Assembly (NCBI RefSeq): GCF_016920785.2
Contig: NW_024609837.1
Coordinates: 29,634,786 to 29,698,785, forward strand
DNA from: Ixodes scapularis
Taxonomy: Eukaryota; Arthropoda; Arachnida; Ixodida; Ixodidae
Length of the DNA stretch: 64,000 nt
Reading direction: 5' to 3'
The first letter of the stretch is position 1, and each line of letters begins with the position of its first letter. Made by a program: the position numbers and the translations under genes. The notes under the pieces were generated by a model. It did not search any database. It saw nothing but the letters and a program-made list of their open reading frames with translations, and was not told the origin of the DNA. Below are positions 22,280 through 33,390 of the stretch, one piece after another.

Positions 22280-22470
22280 TAAAAATGGCATATCCGGACT
22301 TATATAAAAACAAAACAAATATGGTTATACAAAAAATTGGGCATATCTGGCCATATAAGGCCTATCAATTTAAATAGGGCATATATGGCCAGATATGCTA
22401 AATTTTTTATATATCCATATCTGGGTCTGTCAGTTAGGGTATATCTGCCTCCCATATAAGGTTAGACATG
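22280..22470. repeat. CArG-like palindromic repeats
   Basis: GGCATATCCGG, GGCCATATAAGGCC, GGCATATATGGCC and similar words spaced 30-50 bp apart. The same kind of repeat forms the larger array at 44040-44290. Confidence 0.6.
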
Positions 22471-22977
22471 TCCCAATCAAATAAGGCAAACTTTATAGAT
22501 ATTGTTTTCTACAAATCTCTACCAAAAGTGACTTCTCATCAGTATAATAAAAATACCAACTGGATATTGAGCATGTACCAACCTTTCTTAATTTTTACAT
22601 AAGCTGCCTTACGCCACTCCTGATTTAGCTCAACTTGGTTCCCAGGGAAAGCAGGATTATGGATAATCGTGTAACAAATGTCAATGAAGCGTTAATGTCG
22701 ACGAAACCTGTGTCCCTGAAACGTGAATCCACGAGAAGGTAGCTGTGGAACCTGTTCTCACGAAATGCAAGGAAAATAAAAACAAATTCAGTATTCTACC
22801 TGCAGTTGTGACACAATTTCAGACGGCCAATGGCAGCTGACTGCTGGTAGAATTTCGGGGAAATTATTCTCCCGGCTGCCAGGAGATAGACACTGCCTAA
22901 TTCTAGAGGTAATCTGGAAGAGTACCTGTAGGAAAGCGATTAATTGTCGCGAAGTAGGTTGCAGCGCACTTACGCTG

Positions 22978-23106
22978 ACGATACCGGACTTGAAAGGTGT
23001 AACCCGAGATATATGTCGACACGGGCACGGCACAACCACTCATACACAAAAACGAGAAGTAAGGTGTCCGTGAAGATTCAACACACGATGTAGCACAAGC
23101 TGTCAT
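22978..23106 (-). CDS. Possible exon of unknown gene
   Basis: A minus-strand frame from ATG at 23106 (MTACATSCVESSRTPYFSFL...) to a good splice donor at about 22978, where the minus strand reads ATCGTCAGC then GTAAGT. The first ~25 residues are mildly hydrophobic. No domain is recognised, and no partner exon was found. It may be chance. Confidence 0.2.
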
Positions 23107-23691
23107 TTGTAGAACCGAACACTGGCATCACAAAAAATTATTGGGCATCTTTGAAGAAATCGCTTGGTGCTCTTTTCGAACGACATACCATTTACTACAG
23201 AAGCACATTCCACAGCAGCCACGCAGGGCGCACCATACGCCAAACCAGATCCGCAAGCAGGCATTTCGAGATTGCCAACGGCTAATGCGTCATCCGTCAC
23301 TCCACGCGGTCACGCTTCTGCCATTTCCTGCGCACAGAGGGCGGAGTGAAGCGATAAAACGTCTACGGCTGATTGGTTCGGCAAGTGTGCAACTTCTACC
23401 ACACTTTGAGCTTACGCAGGGAGGGAAAATGAGAGAAGGCCAAAACGGAAGTGCACACACAACAATCTTTTCTTCTGGCGCAACACAACAATACCCACAA
23501 CGAGAGGATTTGTCACTTGTACCCATGATTGACAGTGCAGTGAATGCTATATGTGGCCTCGGGCTTCAGGCAGGTGCCGTGTCCTTCCTTATTACCAGCT
23601 TCTAGACTGCAGTCACGTGACCCTAACCGGAGACACGATTGGCTTAAAACACGCATAGCATCTACCCTGCTGTCAACACCGAGTGAACAGG

Positions 23692-23738
23692 ACAGCTCCA
23701 TGAAGTCCAGCTTTTGAACTTCCTATGGAGCTGTCCAG
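23692..23738. repeat. Short inverted repeat
   Basis: GGACAGCTCCAT...ATGGAGCTGTCC with arms of about 17 bp and a ~13-bp loop. Confidence 0.6.
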
Positions 23739-24179
23739 TCCAAAAGTGACCCAAAATGATGCAAGTTTGAAGTTACTATGTTTTACGCCGTATAACCCAC
23801 ATTATAATTTTAAATGGAAAACTAAGTCCGACTATTTTTTGCGCACGATGTCCACAAACAAATATATGAAAAAAATATATTTATATGTATGTATATATTT
23901 TTTTCACCAATAGATTTAAAATTATGCGAACACTGTTAGGTTCGCGTTTTTAAACTTCAATTTTTTTACGAAAACGTTACACATAAAAGGCACCACGGAC
24001 AGCAGATCTTTCGACTTCCAACACACGATGAATCGCCGACGCTCAAAAGCGGAAGGTTGCGGTGCTGCGCGAACGGTTTTTGAAAGATGCTGCGTAGGGT
24101 ACTCCGGGCGCAACGTCTTCGCAGCCGTTCGAAAGGAAAAGGGTTCGTGACGACGAAGTAGCGTCTTGCATCTTCAGTT

Positions 24180-24437
24180 AACTTACGGTTCGTGTTTCCG
24201 GGCTAAATTTAGCGGGGAAACATGGACAAAAATAGTTTCATTGCTAGATTTAGCGGGAAATTTGACGTCACGTGATATAAACACCAATTCAATTTCCCGC
24301 TAAATTTAGCAAGGCGGTTACACCGACGGCGACGCCGGCACCGACACCGCTTAACGCACAAACGGACGCCTAAGAGCAGCGATCTGAAGTTTATTATTTG
24401 ATTGACTCGCTTTCCGATCAAATGCACTTCGACATTT
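24180..24437. repeat. Dispersed repeat carrying the gypsy A insertion site
   Basis: Contains GCTAAATTTAGCGGG palindromes and a CCGACGGCGACGCCGGCACCG block. From the TAA at 24361 to 24437 it matches 37268-37334 with about five differences, immediately before the LTR in both places. That shared flank is central to the duplication described in the findings. Confidence 0.75.
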
Positions 24438-24856
24438 TGTCACGAATGACAAGTGATGAGCTGGCCAATGACAGAGTAAACTGAACGTTTAATGGGGCGA
24501 ACTTGTGCCCAAAAATAAAAGGAAACAGAAGATAACATTAGAGCGTCGCGGGCGTCGAAGTCGGCGTAAGAGCAGAATCGATCGCTGGGGCGAGACTGAT
24601 TGCAGATCGACACGCGGAGCCCCTTATGTACACGTGTGGGCTTGTGAAATAATCGGCGTAAAAGGTTCGGCGTGTAGAACATTCTGACCTCGAACAAGCC
24701 AACATGGTTCTCGGATTTACCAGAAGATTAGGTTAGAGTCAACAGAACTGCGCATCCGCGGCCAGGAATCGAACCCTGACTTCCTTCGTGGAAAGCACGC
24801 GCGAAAAGCGTTGGGCCACGAGCGCGCTGCCTACTTGGTCAGCTGCGCTCGCGGCA
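24438..24856 (-). repeat. 3' LTR of gypsy copy A
   Basis: 419 bp, TGCCGCGAGC... on the minus strand to ...GTGACA. Contains a tRNA-like segment with B-box GGGTTCGATTCC (complement of 24765-24776) and an A-box-like TGGCCCAACGC (24808-24818). Confidence 0.85.
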
Positions 24857-24861
24857 TTATT

Positions 24862-24877
24862 CCCCCCTTTAAAAAAA
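24862..24877 (-). promoter_or_regulatory. Polypurine tract, copy A
   Basis: Minus strand AAAAAAAGGGGGG directly before the 3' LTR (3-5 bp spacing), the plus-strand primer of retroelement replication. The same tract is present in copies B and C. Confidence 0.75.
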
Positions 24878-24984
24878 GTGCATCGTCCCGATGCAGCACA
24901 AAACGAAAACACAGATCCACAGCAAAAGGATCGAAGAGTCGCGAGTCACAGTTAACAGTCCACTCTTTGACAAGATCCAGAGTT

Positions 24985-26208
24985 CTATCGTTCGTAATAC
25001 GGCTTGAGCCGGACGACGTGCACCACCTCGGGTTGTGGCTGGCGTCTTGCAGATGGGCGCGTTCCGTCGGGTTGAACTTCGCAGTTCAGATCGCCGAGGC
25101 GTCGGTTGCTTTTGTAGGGTCCGAAAAAGCGTTTGAGAAGCTTCTCGCTGAGACCGCGGCGCCGTATCGGTGTCCACACCCATACCCGGTCTCCGGGTCG
25201 CAAGTGGACATCCCGGCGACGAAGGTTATACCGGCGTGCGTCGACTCGCTGTTCTTCATGAATCTTGATTCTTGGCAGTTGGCGAGCTTCTTCCGCGCGT
25301 TGCGAGATCAGTTGAGTGTCGTCGTTCCCATCGTCGGCCGGAACGTGAGGCAGCATGGGGTCGAGCATCGTGGTAATCGTCCGGCCGTGTACCAGTTGGA
25401 ATGGTGTCATTCCCCTGGTTTCATGAACCGCTATGTTGTACGCACACGTGATGCACGGCAATACCTCGTCCCTTGTCTTGTGCTCTACGTCGACGTACAT
25501 GGAGATCATGTGGGCGATCGCCTTGTTGAGCCGCTTCATTAGCCCGTTAGTTTGGGGATGATAGGCGGTGGTTCGTCGACGGCTGGTGTGACTGAGCCGA
25601 AGAACTTCTTGGGTCAGCTGTGCCATGAAAAATGACCCGCGGTCTGTGATCAGCACTTCAGGTGCGCCGTGTCGAAGGAGAATGGACTCGACGAAAAACT
25701 TGGCGACTTCAACCGCTGTTTCCAATGGAAGGGCTTTCGTCCCGGCGTACCGTGCGAGATAATCTGTGGCGACGATTATCCAGCGGTTTCCTGACGTTCA
25801 CGGCAAAAAACGGCCAAGTAAATCCATTCCAACCTGCTGGAAAGGCGTAGTTGGGGCAGGAATCGGCTGCAGAAGTCTTGCTGGCTTCGTCGGAGGCTTT
25901 TTGCGTCGTTGGCACTCATGGCAGGACCGTGTGTACTGGTGGACGGTTTTTGGGAGTCTCGGCCAGTGGTACTTGTCACGAATCCGGACGAGCGTCCTGC
26001 TGTAGCCGAGGTGTCCAGCCGTCGGGTCGTCGTGGCTGGCTTGAAAGATTTCTTCTCGCAGGCTGGCCGGAACAACCAGCAGCCAGGCAGGGTTGCTTGT
26101 TCCGAAGTTCTTCTTGAAGAGCACGCCTCGCTGCAGAACAAAGCTTGGTAAGTCTCGGGCCAAGACTCGCGGAACTGAACTTCCTTGACCCTCGAGGTGG
26201 TCGATCAC
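24985..26208 (-). pseudogene. Integrase, gypsy copy A (interrupted)
   Basis: Two frames. The first (26208-25798) holds the HHCC zinc region (HDDPTAGHLGYSRTL and SCHECQRRK) and the first catalytic aspartate (VGMDLLGRF), then stops. The second (25725-24985) holds the second aspartate (ITDRGSFF), the glutamate region (AYHPQTNGLMKRLNK, where the expected glutamate is replaced by lysine: NGLMKR against NGxxER in relatives), and the GPY/F C-terminal module (FFGPYKSNRRLGDLN). It would insert element cDNA. A stop and lost residues make it inactive. Confidence 0.85.
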
Positions 26209-26378
26209 GGCGCGAAGTTCCGGGTCGTCTCATTGAAGTGCTCCCATGTCGGTATCTGTAACTGCGCCGAGAAAACGATCGTCGTCGTCGTCGTCGGTGC
26301 TCTCGGAAGGAGATTCGACTGGGGCCCTAGACATGCAGTCGGCGTCGTTATGGTTACGGCCGGACTAATGCACAATGG

Positions 26379-27407
26379 TTACGTCGAATTCTTGCAGCGG
26401 AGACTCCAGCGAGCGAGGCGTCCTGACGGGTCCTTGAGGTTGGCGAGCCAACAGAGAGCGTGTTGGTCCGTGACAACGCGGAACGGGAGCCCGTACAGGT
26501 ACGGTTGAAACTTGGTTAACGCCCAGATGACAGCGAGACATTCCTTGTCGGTCGTTGAGTAATTTTTCTCTGCCTTGGACAGTGCCCGGCTTGCGTAAGC
26601 GATCACCCTCTCTGATACGTCTTGTCTTAGGACGAGTACCGCGCCGAGTCCGGCGTTGCTGGCATCCGTGTGAACTTCCGTTTCCGCTGCTGGATCGAAG
26701 TGTCCGAGGATAGGGGGCGATTGGAGTCTTTCCTTCAGTTCGTTGAACGCTTTTCTTGCTCCTCCCCCCACTGTAAGCTCACGTCGTCCTTCGTCAGATG
26801 CGTGAGCGGTGTAGAAATCTTGGCGAAATCGCGAACGAAACGCCTGTAGTAAGCGCACAGTCCGAGAAATCTTCTTACGGCTTTCTTGTCTGATGGCTTC
26901 GGGAATGCGGCGACAGCGGATGTCTTTGCCGGGTCAGGGCTTACACCCTCAGCTTTCACGTCATATCCCAAGAATTTAAGCTCGCCGTAAGCGAACTGAC
27001 ATTTTGACGGCTTTAGTGTCAGTCTAGCATTCTGGATAGCCTGTAGCACTGCTCGCAGACATCTCAGGTGCTCGTCGAAGTCGCTTGCGAATACCACGAC
27101 GTCATCGAGGTAGTCGAGACAACTTTGCCATTTCAAGCCTGAGAGGACGGTATCCATTACGCGCTGTAAGGTCGCCGGTGCTCTGCACAGTCCAAACGGC
27201 ATCACTTTGAATTCGTACAGTCCGTCCGGCGTGACGAAGACAGTCTTCTCGCGACCTTCGTTCGTCGACCTCTATCTGCCAGTACCCGCTCTTCAAGTCC
27301 ATCGACGAAAAGTAACGGGCGTGGCGCAGCCGATCCAGGGTGTCGTCAATGCGGGGCAGTGGATAGACGTCCTTTTTTGTTACGGCGTTCAATCGACGAT
27401 AGTCCAC
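26379..27407 (-). pseudogene. RT and RNase H, gypsy copy A (three frames)
   Basis: Frames 27407-27102, 27205-26735 and 26858-26379. RT blocks: MDYRRLNAVTKKDVYPLPRI, YFSSMDLKSGYWQIEVDE, MMPFGLCRAPATLQRVMD and the catalytic CLDYLDDVVVFAS. RNase H blocks: EVHTDASNAGLGAVL, KNYSTTDKECLAVIWAL, FRVVTDQHALCWL. A single-base deletion near 27255, relative to copy B, breaks RT after the palm, and a second shift at about 26760 separates the RNase H. Confidence 0.85.
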
Positions 27408-28404
27408 GCAGAACCGGAGTCCCGTCCTTCCTTTTCACCAGGACTACCGGTGAAGCCCACGGACTGTTTGAGGGCTGGATTATGTCGTCGTCGAGCATTT
27501 CTTCAACTTGCTTCTGAATGACTTCTCTCTCTTTCACCGAAACGCGGTACGGCGATCGATGAACGTGAAGTGCGTCGTCATCAGTAACAATTCGATGTCT
27601 CGCAAGCGTCGTTTGGCGTACCTTTGACGAAGTGGAGAAGCACTCTCTGAACTCGGCGAGAAGGTCGCTGAGTTGTCGCCGTTGGGGGGTAGGCAGGGTT
27701 GGATCGATGTCAAACTGCGAAGGCGGCGTTGTCTCGTGTGGCCACGAGGAGAGGTCTTCTGATACTCCCGCGATAGCGGCTGAGTCGGAAAGTTCTTCGA
27801 CGTAACCCACGGCGGTGCCTTTCGTAAGGTGCTGAGCCTCCTGTCGGAAGTTCGTTACGAGTGCAACAGTGCGTCCGTATTGGAGCTCCGCGATGCCTCT
27901 TGCGACGCCAATCCTTCTTGCTAGTAGCAGTTCGACGCTACCTTCCAGCAAAGCTTCTCCGCAGATGCCTTTTTCAGTCGCGACAGGCACAAGTACACTC
28001 GAGCGTGGTGGCGAGTTCACGTGGTCGGAGAGTACACGCACTGTAGCTGACATGGCTGCCATAGTTTTGTGAACCTCAGGCACTACGACAGGTTTCCGCA
28101 GCCTCAACTCGTCGATTCCGATTCTGAAGTCGATTCCGAGTATAACGTCTCTCGCACAGTCTCGTACAACGGCGAACTTTCCCGGATACGTCTCGCCGTG
28201 AATCTCGACGCGAGCAGTGCATCTTCCGACTGGCGTGATAAGATGTACCCCGGCGGTCCGTATCTGTGGGCCATCCCACGGCGTCGTCACTTTCCGAAAG
28301 CGTTGGGAGAGGCTCCCACTCAGGACGGACTGGTCTGCTCCGGTGTCGACGAGAGCCGACGCGTCGTGGCCGTCGATAACGATGTTTAGGATATTCTTTA
28401 CCAT
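27346..28404 (-). pseudogene. Protease and start of RT, gypsy copy A
   Basis: A 352-codon frame starting MVKNILNIVIDGHDASALVDTGADQSVLS: the DTGAD active site of the retroviral-type aspartic protease. DVILGIDFRIGIDEL carries the ILGxDF motif, but about 25 codons that copy B has after it are missing. The C-terminus covers the RT fingers (SPYRVSVKEREVI, NSPWASPVVLVKRKDG) before a frameshift. There is no gag upstream, because the copy ends about 85 bp before this start. Confidence 0.8.
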
Positions 28405-28974
28405 TGCAGAAGCAGCGTTTCGGTCTCTTGTGACGTTTGAGTGGGGGCCCTCCGAAGTTCGTGGAGGATCTTGGCGTCGGTCGTCTTAAGCCTGATTCAC
28501 ATGGTGCGATTTTCTTCTGCGAAATCGGTGAAGCGATGAACCGCACATGCGAAATTTCGTGTTCCCTTTCACATTGATTGAGAACATATGCGATTTTCCG
28601 CACTTGCGAAGCACATGGTTGCAACCAGGGTTGTAAAGTACCTAGGTACAAGTAACTGTAAATCGGTATCTAGGTACTTTTGTTGTACCTGAGGTACAAA
28701 CCTAGGTACTTTCATTTCTCAGTATCTGTATCTGTATCTTAGGTACATTTTCCAGTAACTTGTAACTAAGTGAAGTTACTTTTTACAGGTACTTTTCTAT
28801 TCACTTCGTCAAAATCGTAGAAAACACAATACAACATATAACTGAAAATAAATTATAATTACAGTCGTAAAGCAATTTAACATCACGTAGTGTTTCCACT
28901 CAATAAATCAAACTCAAATTTTGCACTTTACAAAACTGAAAATGTTTGTGAAGAAAAAAAAACTGGGAGGACGA

Positions 28975-29590
28975 TTAGTGATAGGGTTATCGGGTCCCGT
29001 TCGCATGTCCTTCTCAATCGCTTCTCATGCTCTTGAGTCACACAGCGACCTAGTTCTTATGATACAACACTCCCGGCGCGATTGAGGAGCTTTTGCCAGA
29101 GCTTTGATGCCATTTTACCCCGCAAGGTTTATTTATGTGTTTGCTCGGCACGCGCTAACAACACTCGATGCGATAATACCTTTACCCTGACACAGACAGA
29201 CATCGAGGCACTCTAATGACGGCAGGATCGCAGTGACATTCCCAAGCCCTCCGTTACCTAGTCGGTATCATGTCTGTCTTGCAACCGAAGGGTCTTGGGT
29301 GCGATCCTGCGTAAATTCCTTAAATTTTTCTTTAAGGTAAATGAATTAGTTTATCAAATGGAATCATTTGAAACATGCGGCGACCATTAATTCGTATGTC
29401 TTTAACCACCTTCATTCCACGCGTGACGTCATGTTTCACATGAGCGTTGTGGGTTGTTTGAAATTCCCGCGTGAAGTCATGTGGCTGTGACGTCACTACC
29501 CTATCGACCATTCAGGAATTTTCCGTCACGCCACCGACACCACCGACATCCGACGGATTTTCTGTGACACGAGCTCCTAAACGCGCTCGA
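28975..29590 (+). mobile_element. tRNA-like SINE/repeat, copy 2
   Basis: Same block order as 14060-14420: TTATCGGGTCCCGTTCGCATG at the head, a worn B-box (TGGGTGCGATCCTGC, about 29297), ATCATTTGAAACATGCGG, then ACGTCATG.. and a tail CCGACGGATTTTCTGTGACACG. Longer than copy 1 at the 3' side. Nested in the hAT element. Boundaries approximate. Confidence 0.55.
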
Positions 29591-29844
29591 GTTACAATAT
29601 TCTCTTCCTTCCTAAAAACGAAAGAAAAAACGTGAACGCTTGAAGACTTTCGCGCGTCGTTGCGTTGCGAAGGTTAGGTGCGTATGCACTCGACTCTTCG
29701 TTTCTCCATGCGGCCGACGTCTTCAGTGCCCGCCGATGGCTTCGATGCCAGTGCTGGCGCTGAAGAGCAAGCCACGTCAACAAGCGAGTTTGAGCGGGAC
29801 GTCGTAAACAGTGGAAGCTGTGTCCTCGGTGAGCTAATTGGAGC

Positions 29845-30234
29845 GTGAGAGTAAGGCACGTGAGGACTCAACTCCGATGTGGACATCTGTGCAGCGCCGT
29901 CACGTGCCTCGCTCCAGTGACCTTATTGGCTCCCCGGGCCCTTCTGTTTTACCCTTTGCCACCTTCTACTGAGTTGGAGGCTCCTCCGGTGGCTGTTTCT
30001 CGCCGACTGTACAGTACACCAAAGTTTCCGACAAGAAGTCTGGACTGTTTCAAGCACATGCCGCTGCTGAAAAGCGTGTTCTTAAAATTCAACACAGGGC
30101 TTCCAAGCAGTGCGGCGTTGGAGCGCGTTTTTAGCATAGGAGGAACAATTGTTACTACCAAACAGCGATCGAAGATGTCGGATGAACATTTCGAAGAAGT
30201 CCTGATTCTGAGGTCAAATCGAGCACTCAAGTGA
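29845..30234 (+). pseudogene. hAT transposase C-terminal dimerisation region
   Basis: The last ~75 residues of this frame (FLKFNTGLPSSAALERVFSI then GGTIVTTKQRSKMSDEHFEE, ending VLILRSNRALK) match the hATC dimerisation domain, including the LPSSAAxERxFS motif. Upstream residues look unrelated. The DDE/RNase H-like catalytic core and BED zinc finger are missing, so this copy encodes no working transposase. It ends about 300 bp before the right terminal repeat, normal for hAT elements. Confidence 0.85.
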
Positions 30235-31539
30235 AAAAGACAAAGTCTTCGAATGCTCTGGTGAGCGTTTTGCCTTATTTCTCCCACTGACACCAATAAA
30301 GCACGTTTATCAAACTTGTTTTTTTTTTACATCCCAGTATACAAAGGATTTAATTCCAATAATAATGTGACAAATTTGAGAAAAATACTTGACGTGAAAA
30401 TAAAAAGTACCTTTGAAGTAACTGTACCTGTACCTAGGTGCATTTTTAAGCGAGTAGCTAGATACGCACCTAGGTACATTTTCGTATGAGTAACTGTAAC
30501 TGTATCTCAGGTACATTTTTGAAGTAACTTTTACAACCCTGGTTGCAACCCTTGAATTCGTTTGAGGATACTAATTTCGATATTTAACAAAATTATAAAG
30601 TTTTCAGATTTATTTATTAGCTTCTGGTAAAAAGTACGCGGTATACTTATACTTAGGGCCGATTCAGACGTTTGCAGCGACTGAATTCGCATCAACGAAA
30701 ACAACGAATACGACGAGTGCGACAAAGACACCGGGAGAGCCACAGCTCATAACTGCTTGAGCAAGCTAGTTGTTTCGTTGCTTTGCATGTCGCGCAAGAC
30801 GAACAGTTGTCCCGGTGGCTTCGTCACGTGGATGATGTTCCATATTGAAAGAGGACAAGTAGCAGCGCGTCTTGACTTTCATAGAGCATGATGGCTGCTA
30901 CTCTAGATGACGACGAGTTCAGACTGCTCTGTAAAAAGGAATACCTACTTCTGCGGAAAAAAAAAAACTGCTCCTCCTAGACCGAAGCCCGCCGTGATTT
31001 TGGATCAGGCCGTGCTGGCAAAACAGAGCCAAAGAATCAGAGTCTTTCTCATCGGTAAGTTGACTTGTGCTTTTCTGCGAGAAGGTTTCTGGAATACTTT
31101 TTCTCTGCAGACCCTCTTTATGCTCCACAGGGACCCGGATCAGTTTCGAAGATATTACCAGATAAGGCCGAACACTTTTGAAAGACTCCAGGCTCGCCTG
31201 GAAACAAAGCTTACGAAGCGATATGTCGTCCGAGAGCGCATTTCGTCGCGGGTGCGGCTTGCTATCACTTTGAGGTAAAATGGTATTCTTTTTAAACTGC
31301 ACTGTTTGGAGTGGATACGAGGTGTAATTAAACTGGTTTATATGGCGAACTCATTACTAGTTTCTCGGCTTCCAGACATTAATATACACAGCAATGTTTT
31401 GTTTTTATTCAGGTACCTGTCATCGGCAACGTCAATACAGGACCTTGCACTGCAATTCAAGGTTGGAGTGTCAACAGTGCATCCATCGTGCATGAGAGAT
31501 GTCCGCATATATGGAAGGTCCTTCGCCCAAAACATGTAA

Positions 31540-31692
31540 AACGTGTTTCACATGCAGCGGTTTTGGCCCTAGAGCGGCGCCATTTCTGCCGTCGCGGCGC
31601 TCGTGCCGCAGAATTGCTGGTGCTGGCCAGAGCGCCGCGACGGCAGAAATCGCGCCGCTCTAGGGCCAAAACCGCTGCATGTGAACTAGGCT
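31540..31692. mobile_element. PIF/Harbinger-type foldback MITE
   Basis: Long arms: TTCACATGCAGCGGTTTTGG... mirrored at the right. TAA on both sides (31537-31539, 31693-31695). Sits in the transposase gene at the end of its third exon. Confidence 0.7.
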
Positions 31693-31749
31693 TAAAGGTA
31701 AGCAAAGAAATCTGATTTCGTTTTTGGTAACTTGTGGAAAAGAGGACGG

Positions 31750-31925
31750 TTTCACATGGAGCGATTTTAGTTGCGATTTCGCAGCTGCGACGGCGCTGTT
31801 GCGGCAAACAGGCAGGTTCAATGCGATTATGAAATAATCGGAGCTGCGTCAATTGTCAAACATCTTTCGTGACGTCTCCAGCGCCGCTGCGACGGTACGC
31901 AAAGGCAGCCAATAAAAACGCGCCT
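31750..31925. repeat. Second Harbinger-related repeat
   Basis: Begins TTTCACATGGAGCGATTTTAG, similar to the terminal repeats at 28490 and 31547. The other end is not found. Followed by GTGACGTCTCCAGCGCCGC. Confidence 0.45.
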
Positions 31926-33390
31926 CATCCAAAACCAACCATATCCTTAGTGTCGCATGCATGCTGTGAAAGAATCGCTGGCGTCTCGTAATGAAAAAAA
32001 TGCTTCAAATAGAGGTGATATTCCAGTCGTGTGGTATTCACTGGGGGCCATAGCTTGCGCTTGTTGCTGTTGAGAGCACGTGCTGTTAGTGAATTTGAAC
32101 AACGCTTCTGCAATGCATATTTCACACCGTTAAGATTGTTTATCTTCGCCAGCAGTACGTAGCAGTTCTTTTTGAACTCTAGCTCCGAACAATGCGCGCC
32201 AATATGGCGTCCACTGAATACCACCTTTAAAGATGTAAATCATTACGAACACCAAGACTCACAGTGGTGGTGTTGAGGAAGTGATGAATTCAAGTCTCCC
32301 CCCCCCCCCCCCCCCCTGCCCCGGTGTACGCTTTCCACACACTACCAAACCACGGAATCATCCAGAATTCTAAATCAGGGTGTGTTGCAATTATTCGGGG
32401 AGGGGGGGGGGAGCTGTTGGGAGGGGGTGGCCTTAGCTCTAGGTGCATTGGTCAAGAAATTCTGGGGGGTGTCGCCCCCAACCTGGAGATAAATAGAGGG
32501 GTGTTGGAAGGGGCTGGCCTTAAGTTTATATACATTGCTTCAGACATCCTGAAGGGAGGGGGGGTGTCACACCCGACCTGGAGATAATTATGGGAGTCGG
32601 GTGGACAAATCACTGCCGCAAACTCGTCCTTTGCAGCTGCTCCTAACTAGACGGGATCGCAAACATTGAGGCAAATTCTGCGGCTCCGTGGGTTTATATG
32701 CGCAGCCGAAATATCTAAATGAATCATGTTGAACGCTGTACTGTCAAAAATGGTTTCGCAAAAAGTTTACACAACAGAGAGCCCTTGATTTATGATCATA
32801 GGGACGAACTTGGGAAGGGAGGGCTGCAGACCTGAGGATGTTGAGGGCCCCAATGCTATTACTGCGCCACCTTCGAAAGACGGGGTCACACATTACGCAT
32901 CCTACGAATACAGTTTGCAGACAAATAGGAATTCGAGGCACCGCAGCATCCCTGTTTTGTATGTCGCATGGCAACCAATGAAAGGAGCACGCGGCTTATG
33001 AAACACGGATGCCTCAGTGAGTCGCGTCCGATCGATGTCTGCAGACTGGTTTTTGCCTTTTGTATAAGCAGTCTGACACCGGTCTGACTTGGGCATAATA
33101 TGATAGCTTACAAAAGTAAGTTGTGAGTGCCTGGAGCTGGCCTAGCTGGTTAAACATGTTTCTAAAAGTTTCCAGCTGAACATAGAAAAAACGGAGCGAG
33201 AGAGAAAAAAAAACAAACACACAGCTTTTCAGATTCATTTACAAAAGTATTCGCAATCGTTACGCGTCAACAAGTATTTCTCATATTTGAGGATGCATTT
33301 ATTGCCAGCATTACTATAGGTAAAGTAAGATTACATGAACGGCTTTTAAATAACAACGTAAAACCATGTGTGAACTTTGTGCTGTACTTC
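31926..33390. repeat. Large third intron: C run and two tandem ~90-bp units
   Basis: C run at 32297-32317. 32410-32592 holds two diverged tandem units of about 85-90 bp (GGCTGGCCTTA...GTC..CCC.ACCTGGAGATAA). The rest, to the next transposase exon, has no recognised gene. Confidence 0.5.

Larger units (their letters stand above)
22471..24179. other. Mostly unrecognised; one possible exon
   Basis: Holds a candidate minus-strand exon (22978-23106) and a hairpin (23692-23738), listed separately. 23730-24000 is very AT-rich. Nothing else recognised. Confidence 0.35.
24438..28488 (-). mobile_element. Gypsy copy A (5'-truncated)
   Basis: Minus-strand Ty3/gypsy copy with 3' LTR (24438-24856), polypurine tract, integrase, RNase H, RT and protease. 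It stops at the TTA at 28486-28488, about 30 bp short of the gag stop, and the PIF/Harbinger terminal repeat follows at once. Gag, primer binding site and 5' LTR are absent. It is close to copy B; a few percent difference by eye plus private indels. Confidence 0.9.
28626..30541 (+). mobile_element. hAT transposon, internally deleted
   Basis: Ends CAGGGTTGTAAAGTAC (28626) and GTAACTTTTACAACCCTG (to 30541) are inverted repeats. The 8-bp target duplication GTTGCAAC is perfect (28618-28625 and 30542-30549). Subterminal zones are rich in GTAACTGTACCTAGGTAC-type words. Only the end of the transposase remains, and a SINE lies in the middle. It inserted into the left arm of the Harbinger block. Confidence 0.9.

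Noticed and set aside
24811..25542. Long plus-strand frame (243 codons) opposite the gypsy A integrase, and its twin at 38200-38931
   Set aside because: Exact antisense shadow of the integrase; conserved between copies only because the integrase is.
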